Assembly (NCBI GenBank): GCA_027422505.1
Contig: JAPQWV010001071.1
Span: 1 to 64,000, forward strand
Source: Craterostigma plantagineum
Lineage: Eukaryota; Streptophyta; Magnoliopsida; Lamiales; Linderniaceae
Direction of reading: 5' to 3'
DNA length: 64,000 nt
Shown: one piece after another, positions 57,415-64,000 of the stretch
How the letters are laid out: every line of letters begins with the position of its first letter
How positions within the stretch are numbered: the stretch's first letter is position 1
Position numbers and translations under genes: made by a program
The notes under the pieces: generated by a model
What the model was told of the DNA's origin: nothing
Database searches by the model: none
The model's input: the letters and a program-made list of their open reading frames with translations, nothing else

Positions 57415-60006
57415 TTAAACTAACATGTGCAAACCTATGGATTTCTTCAGGTCCGAAAACCTTTCAGAATCCAATGCTTTCGTAAAAATGTCTGCTAACT
57501 GATTCTTAGTGTCTATATGCTCAATGCGGACTAACTCTTTTTCAACCATATCTCTCAGAAAATGATGCCTAATATCTATATGCTTCGTACGAGAATGTTG
57601 AATAGGGTTCCTAGAGATGTTAATGGCACTAAGGTTATCACAATACATAAGAACAGATTCGCATTCTAAACCATAGTCACATAACATGCTATTCAACCAC
57701 AATAACTGGGTACAACAACTACCCGCAGCTACGTACTCAGACTCAGCAGTAGATAACGACACACAATTTTGTTTCTTACTATACCATGCAACCAAGTTAT
57801 TACCTAGGAAGAAACAGCCGCCACTTGTACTCTTGCGGTCATCTTCGTCACCTGCCCAGTCAGCATCGCTATAGCCTACAAGACTCAAGTTAGTATCTTT
57901 GGAAAACCATAGTCCTAGGCTACACGATCCACTCACATAACGAAGTATTCGCTTAACAGCATTAAGATGTGTCACTTTAGGTTCAGATTGATACCTAGCA
58001 CACACGCAAACACTATACATTATGTCAGGTCTACTCGCAGACAAGTACAGTAAGCTACCAATCATCGAACGATACAATGTTGGGTCAACATTCTGCCCAA
58101 CATCGTCCTTACATACCTTTTGCGTACTACCCATGGGAGTTTTCATTACCTTCGCCGTGTCCAGTCCGAACTTCTTTACTGTGTTCTTCGCGTACTTCTC
58201 TTGAGACATAAAGATCCCATCACTACTTTGCTTAATCTGTAAACCTAGAAAATAGGTTAGTTCGCCAATCATCGACATCTCAAAAGTAGTGTTCATCGCC
58301 TGCACAAACTGGTCTAAATGAACTTGTGAGCTCGAGCCAAAGACAATATCATCAACATACACTTGAGCAATTAGAATCTCGGATCCAACCCTTTTAACAA
58401 AAAGTGTTCGATCCGCCTCACCTCGAGTGAAACCGAACTCAAGTAGAAATGTTGCTAACCTCGCGTACCAAGCTCGAGGTGCTTGCTTCAACCCGTACAA
58501 CGCTTTCTGCAGCTTAAAAACATGGTTAGGATAATGGGGATCTTCGAACCCTTTAGGCTGTTCGACATAGATTTCCTTATCAATATACCCATTCAAGAAA
58601 GCACCCTTAACATCCATTTGGTGTAATGTAATGTTAAGCCAACATGCAATAGCTAACAAAAGTCTAATCGACTCTAACCTAGCAACGGGAGCAAACGTCT
58701 CATCAAAGTCTATCCCTTCTACTTGCGTGTAACCCTGAGCTACTAAACGTGCTTTGTTTCTAACAACCCTACCAAGTTCATCCGATTTATTTTTAAAAAT
58801 CCACTTCGTGCCTATGACATTAATGTCTTTCGGCCGTGGGACTAAGGTCCAAACTTGGTTTTTCTCAAACTGCAAGAGTTCCTCTTGCATGGCATTTATC
58901 CAGTCCTTAAGAGCTTCATGGACATTCTTAGGTTCTAATTCAGAAACAAAACAATTAAACCGTACCTCAGAGTATACCGTGTTCAAGCATACATTCCTTA
59001 CCATAGTCTTGTAATCCTTTCGTGGTTTGACTCTGGTCTTTCTTCCTTCGTTGACATCTCCTATAATCAGATCTGTGGGATGATCTTTCTGGATCTTAGC
59101 TGGCGGATCACGTCGAACTTCGCTGGGACCAGCTTCTTCGTTCTGATCTGGCTCAGATGTTGAGTCCAATGTTGGCTCAACATTGTCATTCGCTGGCTCC
59201 TCTGAGTCTTTACCCGCTTGTATAACATCTGCAATATCAACTTGAGGAGGCATTTTGCTAAGATCAGTAGCATCATCAAATACCACATTCACTGATTCTT
59301 GAACGGATTTCAGACGCAAGTTATAGACACGGTACGCACGACTATTAGACGAGTAACCTAGGAAGATGCATTTATCACTTTTCGAATCAAACTTGGTCAA
59401 ATATTCAGGATCATTCAGCATGTAGCAAAAACATCCAAAGACATGAAAGTATTTAACCGTAGGCTTCTTACCATTCAACAATTCATACGAGGTTTTCTTT
59501 GTACCATGCCTAAAGAACACACGATTCGAAATGTGACATGCGGTATGCAAAGCTTCAGCCCAAAAACGCTTAGACACATTTTTAGAAAGTAACATAACAC
59601 GTGCCATTTCTTGAAGCGTCCTATTCTTCCTTTCGGCCACCCCATTTTGTTGGGGCGTCTTAGGAGATGAATACTCATGCACAATGCCTTTCTTATCACA
59701 GAATTCATCAAAGAACTGATTCTCAAACTCTCTACCATGGTCAGACCTAATGCGGAAAATAGTAGCACTGAAAATGTTCCTAACCATAGCACAAAAAGTT
59801 TTAAAGAAGTCGAATGATTCTGATTTTTCCCTAAGAAAGAAAATCCATGCATATCTAGAAAAATCATCCACGAGCACATAGTCATATTTCCTACCTCCTA
59901 TGCTATCAACTTCCATAGGACCCATCAAATCCATGTGAATTAATTGAAAACAGTGAGCAGTTTTTAAAATGTTGGGCAGCTTGTTGGTCAACATTATGAC
60001 TAACAT
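57415..60006 (-). CDS. Element G pol: integrase, reverse transcriptase and RNase H
   Basis: An uninterrupted frame of 863 codons. Integrase core: HMDLMGPMEVDS with the first Asp, RIRSDHGREFEN with the second, and TPQQNGVAERKNRTLQEMAR with the Glu. Post-integrase: [88 protein letters not shown] and the catalytic AQVYVDDIVFGS. RNase H: YSDADWAGDEDDRKSTSG, LSTAESEYVAAG, YCDNLSAINISRNPIQHSRT. All catalytic residues are present. An NVDPT palindrome insert lies at residue ~644 (58076-58092). The frame is offset by one from the upstream protease frame near 59961-59970 (a run of five T on the plus strand). Confidence 0.93.
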   Translation of the reverse strand: MLVIMLTNKLPNILKTAHCFQLIHMDLMGPMEVDSIGGRKYDYVLVDDFSRYAWIFFLREKSESFDFFKTFCAMVRNIFSATIFRIRSDHGREFENQFFDEFCDKKGIVHEYSSPKTPQQNGVAERKNRTLQEMARVMLLSKNVSKRFWAEALHTACHISNRVFFRHGTKKTSYELLNGKKPTVKYFHVFGCFCYMLNDPEYLTKFDSKSDKCIFLGYSSNSRAYRVYNLRLKSVQESVNVVFDDATDLSKMPPQVDIADVIQAGKDSEEPANDNVEPTLDSTSEPDQNEEAGPSEVRRDPPAKIQKDHPTDLIIGDVNEGRKTRVKPRKDYKTMVRNVCLNTVYSEVRFNCFVSELEPKNVHEALKDWINAMQEELLQFEKNQVWTLVPRPKDINVIGTKWIFKNKSDELGRVVRNKARLVAQGYTQVEGIDFDETFAPVARLESIRLLLAIACWLNITLHQMDVKGAFLNGYIDKEIYVEQPKGFEDPHYPNHVFKLQKALYGLKQAPRAWYARLATFLLEFGFTRGEADRTLFVKRVGSEILIAQVYVDDIVFGSSSQVHLDQFVQAMNTTFEMSMIGELTYFLGLQIKQSSDGIFMSQEKYAKNTVKKFGLDTAKVMKTPMGSTQKVCKDDVGQNVDPTLYRSMIGSLLYLSASRPDIMYSVCVCARYQSEPKVTHLNAVKRILRYVSGSCSLGLWFSKDTNLSLVGYSDADWAGDEDDRKSTSGGCFFLGNNLVAWYSKKQNCVSLSTAESEYVAAGSCCTQLLWLNSMLCDYGLECESVLMYCDNLSAINISRNPIQHSRTKHIDIRHHFLRDMVEKELVRIEHIDTKNQLADIFTKALDSERFSDLKKSIGLHMLV

Positions 60007-60567
60007 GTGTTTGCTTACCCTTCAAGCACGACTCACATACAACCTTACCAAATTCCTTAAGCTTAGGAATGCCTCTGATTGCGTCATGTTTGATAAGTTG
60101 CTCCAAGGTTCTGTAGTTGACGTGGCCCAATTTGTAATGCCAAAGCACAACATCGTCCTCGGCCTTTGAAAGTTGGCACACGTCCTTCACACCGGATTTG
60201 TCACCAACTAGGTAACAATTATCGCTAGATCTCTTACCTGCCATTACTAGAACAGAATGCGGTTAAAAACTTCACAACACTCCTTATTAAACCTTACCTC
60301 AAGGTCATCGTCGCACAGCTGGCTTATGCTAATGAGATTCGCAACAAGCCCGTCTACATGGAGTACGTTGCTAAGCTTGGGAAAATCGGGCACATTCAAT
60401 CTGCCTCTGCCGAGAATTTGGCCTTTAGAACCACCTCCGAAAGTCACAGATCCACTCCTTAAAGGCGTGTAATCGCTGAGATATTCTTTGGTACCCGTCA
60501 ATATGTCGGGAACACCCGCTATCGAAGTACCATGAACCTGTAACGTTAGCTCGCAAAGAGGTATACA
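59906..60567 (-). CDS. Element G: protease and integrase zinc domain
   Basis: 60501-60247 reads GSVTFGGGSKGQILGRGRLN and LSNVLHVDGLVANLISISQL, the end of the copia protease. The DSG motif itself would lie near 60540-60510, where the reading is broken by stops. 60244-59906 gives VVLWHYKLGHVNYRTLEQLI and CESCLKGKQTHVSH, the HHCC domain. Frames change near 60260 and 59965. The segment lies between gag and the long pol frame, as expected. Confidence 0.8.
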
Positions 60568-61140
60568 CTACAAGACATTTATCCCCTGATTTCTTGATCC
60601 AGCTTTCTTCGATGATTTAACCATATTCTGTTTACTAGATTTTGAAGATGCGCCAGCTGAACTCTCTCCAGACACACCTTTCAACACGGATTTCTCAATG
60701 TTGACCGATATGTTGGATAACATTTCAGCAGACATCGATTTCTTTGCAGAAATCTCTCGCTTCAATTTCCAGCAGTATGACCTAACATGACCTAGCTTCT
60801 TACAATATTCACACATAAGGGATTTATCATCACTTTTCAGGGTCACATGCTCGGGACTACTCTTAGGATGAACAATTTCAACTTCGTCATTCACGTTCTG
60901 AGCTTTAACAAAAACAATATTAGGCTTCACATGAGACATGAGATTCGCACTTTCAGACTGACCAGTATATCCTAGACCTTGCTTGTCATAGATACCAAGA
61001 GATAATACCTTTTTATGGCTGAACTTACTCCGGTTCCACTTAGCAAAGGTTTCGTCGGCTTCATTGACTCGCTTTTGAAGCATGTCTATCTCTCTGTCCT
61101 TTCGTGTTAATGCGGCTTCCAACTTGTTCATGCCGTCCAT
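60568..61140 (-). CDS. Element G: C-terminal Gag segment with second zinc knuckle
   Basis: 190 codons in the frame after gag. It starts with coiled-coil text (LEAALTRKDREIDMLQKRVN), then CEYCKKLGHVRSYC, a CCHC knuckle of the CX2CX4HX4C type, and a basic Ser/Lys-rich tail. It overlaps the end of the main gag frame by 13 bases. The shift point is in an A-rich run near 61160-61170. It may be part of the same polyprotein. Confidence 0.85.
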   Translation of the reverse strand: MDGMNKLEAALTRKDREIDMLQKRVNEADETFAKWNRSKFSHKKVLSLGIYDKQGLGYTGQSESANLMSHVKPNIVFVKAQNVNDEVEIVHPKSSPEHVTLKSDDKSLMCEYCKKLGHVRSYCWKLKREISAKKSMSAEMLSNISVNIEKSVLKGVSGESSAGASSKSSKQNMVKSSKKAGSRNQGINVL

Positions 61141-62519
61141 AAGGCCCTCAATGACCTTTTCGTTTTCTCATTTTCCTCGGCTAACACTTTCACCGCGGCA
61201 CGGAGTTGTGAGTTGTTTGTCTTTTCTAATTCGTATTGCGTGGTCAGCAGCTTAAAGGCATCTTCACCATCCTCAGTTTCAGGTTCTGTTTCATCACAAC
61301 TCAAAAGACCATCAAGACAGTTTGAATCATCATAATAAAAAATAATATGTTTTACCGATGTTGAGTCAGATGTTGGCTCAACATCAGTTACCGCTGTAAG
61401 TCCGATCTGCTGATCTTCATCATCTTCGTCGTCAGAAAAAGACTGGATGATTACGGATGATTGTTTAGGCTCTTCTTCTTCTTCACCATCTTCGTCGTCT
61501 GACAGATCGATCCACATGACCTTACCGCCGCGCTTGCGAATTGTGTTTGCACACTCATTTGCAAAATGGCCCCAACCTTGGCATTCATAACATCTTGTTG
61601 ACTCGTAGTTGATGTTCTTCTTCGGCTTTCCGTCTAGCCTCCCGAATGGCTTTCGTTTAGGGAACGGAGGAGCTGAAGATGGTTCTGCCTTGGCATTTTG
61701 GCCTTTTCTGAATGTTGGGCCAACATTCTCCACAACATTCTTCTTCTTGAAATACTTCGCAAATTTCTTCACGACCATGGCCATGTCTTTTTCGTTACTG
61801 GGGTCGATCTCGATCAGATCCTTGGATGGCTGGGTGACCAGTGCGAGACTCTTACCACGTGCGGCCCTCTTTTGGACTTCAAGATTGGTTTCAAAATTCT
61901 TCAAAATATTCATCAAGACGTTGAAGTCCATGGTGGCTAGGTTGTGTGACTCCTCGATCGCTGAAACCTTCACATTGAATTTTTCAGTTAGTGTACGAAT
62001 AGCTTTAGAATTTAATACCTTGTTCGACAGAGGATCTCCTAGGCTGGCACACTCGCTCGAAATGGTCAAGAGCTTTCCAAAATACGTCGTGATGTCCTCG
62101 TCGTCCTTCATTCTCATGTTCTCAAATTGACTGAGGAGAAGGCGCAGTTTGGTTTCGCGCACGGTTGTGTCACCTTCACAGTACCTCTCAAGCAGATCCC
62201 ACGCATTCTTAGCCGTTGTACAATTCTGGATTATCTTGAACATAAAGATATCCACCATAGAGAAGATAGCGTTGAGTGCCTTGTCATTGAACTCCGCAAG
62301 GCTTCGTTCGGCTACCGTCCATTGCTCGACCGGCTTGTCAACGACCTCACCATCTGCATCAGGTTCTGTCCTTGGAGGAGTATACCCGTGAAGTACTGCT
62401 TGCCATGCTCGCACGTCAATTGACTTGATGCATTGACGAACTCGCACCTTCCAATACGCGTAGTTGGTGCCGTCAAGAACAGGGACTTTGCCGAGGTTAT
62501 TAGCACTGTTGATATCCAT
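61128..62519 (-). CDS. Element G gag
   Basis: The ATG at 62519 (MDINSANNLGKVPVLDG) is chosen because it follows the primer site by ~50 bases and precedes the conserved TNYAYWKVRVRQCI; an open frame upstream runs into the primer site. 463 codons. UBN2-type core: LNAIFSMVDIFMFKIIQNC, AWDLLERYCEGDTTVRETKL, LLLSQFENMRMKDDEDITTY. The knuckle CYECQGWGHFANEC is at about 61590-61549. An acidic region and coiled coil follow. Two NV/DV-[GE]-PT inserts lie at 61711-61727 and 61358-61386. It forms the cytoplasmic particle. Confidence 0.9.
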   Translation of the reverse strand: MDINSANNLGKVPVLDGTNYAYWKVRVRQCIKSIDVRAWQAVLHGYTPPRTEPDADGEVVDKPVEQWTVAERSLAEFNDKALNAIFSMVDIFMFKIIQNCTTAKNAWDLLERYCEGDTTVRETKLRLLLSQFENMRMKDDEDITTYFGKLLTISSECASLGDPLSNKVLNSKAIRTLTEKFNVKVSAIEESHNLATMDFNVLMNILKNFETNLEVQKRAARGKSLALVTQPSKDLIEIDPSNEKDMAMVVKKFAKYFKKKNVVENVGPTFRKGQNAKAEPSSAPPFPKRKPFGRLDGKPKKNINYESTRCYECQGWGHFANECANTIRKRGGKVMWIDLSDDEDGEEEEEPKQSSVIIQSFSDDEDDEDQQIGLTAVTDVEPTSDSTSVKHIIFYYDDSNCLDGLLSCDETEPETEDGEDAFKLLTTQYELEKTNNSQLRAAVKVLAEENEKTKRSLRALWTA

Positions 62520-62572
62520 TGAAGAGGATGTTAAGCGCTTAGTAACGTCAAGCGTTGGCTCTGATACCACTT

Positions 62573-63355
62573 TGAAGGCGGTCCCACACACAATGGATAA
62601 AAATCACTAAGTTATATACGGATGTTGGACGTGATGTTGGGTTAACACTCACTCTCACTTTTAAAGCACAGCGGAATAGCAAGAACTTAGCGACGAAATG
62701 AAACGAACACACACGATGTTTTTATGCAGCAAGTCAAATAACTTGCTGCGAATCCACTATAAAGATGGATTACAAACTATCACGAAAAGATAGTTCAAAA
62801 CTAGTCTAGCAAAAACCTACGAATCAATAAAGAATTCAGCAACTGCTAGACTACAAAGAAAAACTCTTTCAAGGAATATTCTCTCTCAGAGATGCTCTCA
62901 CTTTCGCTCTGTGTTCGTCCTCTCAAAGTCCGTACTTTCAATCGGTTAAGTCTTCTCGACTTATATACTCCTTCGACTTGTGAAAGACTTGTTCCAACGA
63001 CTTAGCAACTTCCCACAACGTCCACTAACGTCCACTAAGTGTATTTGGACAGTTAGCGACCGTTGCAGCTCGACTTGGTCAGCTTGGGTTGCTCAGTCTT
63101 CACTTGCTCTCTAAGCTTCCTATTTTTAGTATGCTTCACTCCTATTTTCGCTTTAGCTCTTCTACACTTCTTCCACGCGGTTTGATCCGTTCAATCCCTT
63201 GATTAAGTCCTGCAAAACACTAGAAAAATTCCACGTCATCAATTAAATAGGTTTTGGGCATGAAAGATAAAACTAGGAAAGGGAACATTCTCGGCCAACT
63301 GATGTTGACTAGAATGTTACCCAACATTGTTTCAGTTGAAAGCTCAACATCAACA
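62573..63355 (-). repeat. 5' LTR of copia element G
   Basis: 783 bp, preceded on the plus strand by the primer site complement GCTCTGATACCACTT and followed by TTATT. A minus-strand TATA-like box (AGTATATAAGTCG) lies at about 62958-62970. Confidence 0.95.
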
Positions 63356-63360
63356 TTATT

Positions 63361-63463
63361 CAAATTAGGTTGAAGGAATTCGAATTCCTTGACTGAATTC
63401 GAATTACTCGTTGGAATTCCCTATTCGAATTCTTACCTGTGGAGTTAATGGGAAATCCTCACA
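63361..63463 (-). repeat. Outer part of the right LTR of element E
   Basis: Continues the LTR cut at 52974. Rich in ATTCGAATT palindromes, including the 18-bp perfect palindrome AAGGAATTCGAATTCCTT at 63373-63390. Ends AATCCTCACA, matching 48573. Confidence 0.82.
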
Positions 63464-63465
63464 GG

Positions 63466-64000
63466 AATATATATATATATATACACGTTGACTAGAGCTA
63501 ACATGGGCCGTTGGTTTTTCCTCGAAAGCACGCAGCTGTGGGATCTTGGCAAGGAACAGGGAATATATATCAGATTGTGGTCTTTCTTTTTTTTTTTTTC
63601 GGAATTATGGTGTGTGATTAATATCAACATATTTGCTTCGACTTTAATTTTGTGTAAGAAGCATGAACGAACGAAGTGAAGTGAATCTAGAAATTAGTTC
63701 TTTGCCCGTAAAATGTGTCTACCCATTTGTGAATATGGTTCTTTTTTCTTTGCATTTTATTTCCGAATTTTCTCTTGCCACAAGATTTGCCAGCTTTTCG
63801 TTTGCAGTGTTACATTTTCTATGAAGATTGCAATGGTCTAGACTGAGACATTAGATCCATATCTACATATGCACGTAAAGATAATATATGTTAACACTTT
63901 GAAAGTTCGATCTAATGAAGCTAGCTGAAATAATGTTGTATTATGTAATATTTTTATTACCACACACGATGAGAGGCAAGTTCTATGCTTTATCATCGTT
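63466..64000. repeat. Duplicated host sequence copy 2 (bZIP upstream region)
   Basis: Matches 25087-25424, 30694-30857 and 31192-31262 in order and orientation, without element C and without the MITE. Starts with an (AT)n tract directly after element E's LTR and runs off the window. No gene is seen in it. Confidence 0.9.

Larger units (their letters stand above)
52975..63355 (-). mobile_element. Copia element G (Sirevirus-like), young, with an extra 3' ORF
   Basis: 10.4 kb with LTRs 52975-53756 and 62573-63355 and target duplication TTATT (52970-52974, 63356-63360). By eye the LTRs differ by four C/T transitions and one G-run indel, so insertion is recent. The purine tract (plus ATCTCCCCCTTTTT after 53756) and primer site TGGTATCAGAGC (minus, ending at 62570) are intact. 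It encodes a long Gag with two knuckles, pol, and a third ORF. AATGTTGGNNCAACATT palindromes recur throughout. Confidence 0.94.
42391..63463 (-). mobile_element. Copia element E, carrying elements F and G in its LTRs
   Basis: The left LTR is 42391-42559 plus 48524-48573 (its beginning is truncated). Internal sequence runs 48574-52568. The right LTR is 52569-52974 plus 63361-63463. Minus-strand LTR ends are TGTGAGGATTTCCC and CCACAACA. The primer-site position reads ATTGGTGCGGTGAGC, not the initiator-Met type. Element F sits in the left LTR and element G in the right LTR, each with its own 5-bp duplication. Confidence 0.85.

Overview
This is nuclear DNA from a flowering plant, most likely a eudicot. 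It carries nested LTR retrotransposons of plant lineages (Athila-type Ty3/gypsy, several Ty1/copia lineages, a probable Tekay-type solo LTR), MITEs, and two intron-containing host genes: a plant bZIP factor and a Pin-II-type proteinase inhibitor. No bacterial or organellar genes, rRNA, tRNA or CRISPR arrays were seen. A Pin-II gene hints at an asterid, but this is weak evidence.

Layout. (1) 1-20.7 kb is a three-element nest. A decayed minus-strand copia element (A) has its gag split by a 12.9-kb plus-strand Athila-type element (1405-14343, target duplication GTGAG). A second minus-strand copia element (B, 14881-20674, duplication ATATA) sits in what looks like A's 5' LTR. (2) 20.7-25.4 kb holds short repeats, an LTR remnant, a ~1-kb fold-back built from 21-bp units, and a five-exon bZIP gene on the minus strand (23845-25017). 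(3) 25.1-31.3 kb is the bZIP upstream region, split by copia element C (25425-30688) and a MULE-type MITE (30858-31191). The same host sequence without either insertion recurs at 63466-64000, so the two copies form a segmental duplication with empty-site controls. (4) 31.3-33 kb contains the small Pin-II-like gene. (5) 33-42 kb is copia element D (minus, truncated), itself hit by a hAT-like element in its LTR and a 2.95-kb solo LTR in its reverse transcriptase. (6) 42.4-63.5 kb is copia element E (minus). Each of its LTRs carries a later element: F (42560-48518, gag-like only, apparently non-autonomous) in the left LTR and G (52975-63355, youngest, LTRs nearly identical) in the right LTR.

Points of interest. 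Element G carries a dispersed palindrome, AATGTTGGNNCAACATT, in its LTRs, its untranslated parts and in-frame in gag, pol and a third ORF, where it reads as N-V-D/E/G-P-T. The Athila element carries its own amplified palindrome, GTCACGGCCGTGAC, in both LTRs and in a set of nested hairpins before its third ORF. Both elements have an extra ORF after pol with a host-like leader. Most frameshifts in the host genes and in element G can be explained by one missing base in a G/C run, which suggests uncorrected consensus errors. If so, the two host genes and element G may be intact in the living plant.

All assignments rest on reading motifs by eye. LTR boundaries supported by a target duplication plus PBS/PPT are firm to within a base or two. 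Interior domain limits are approximate.
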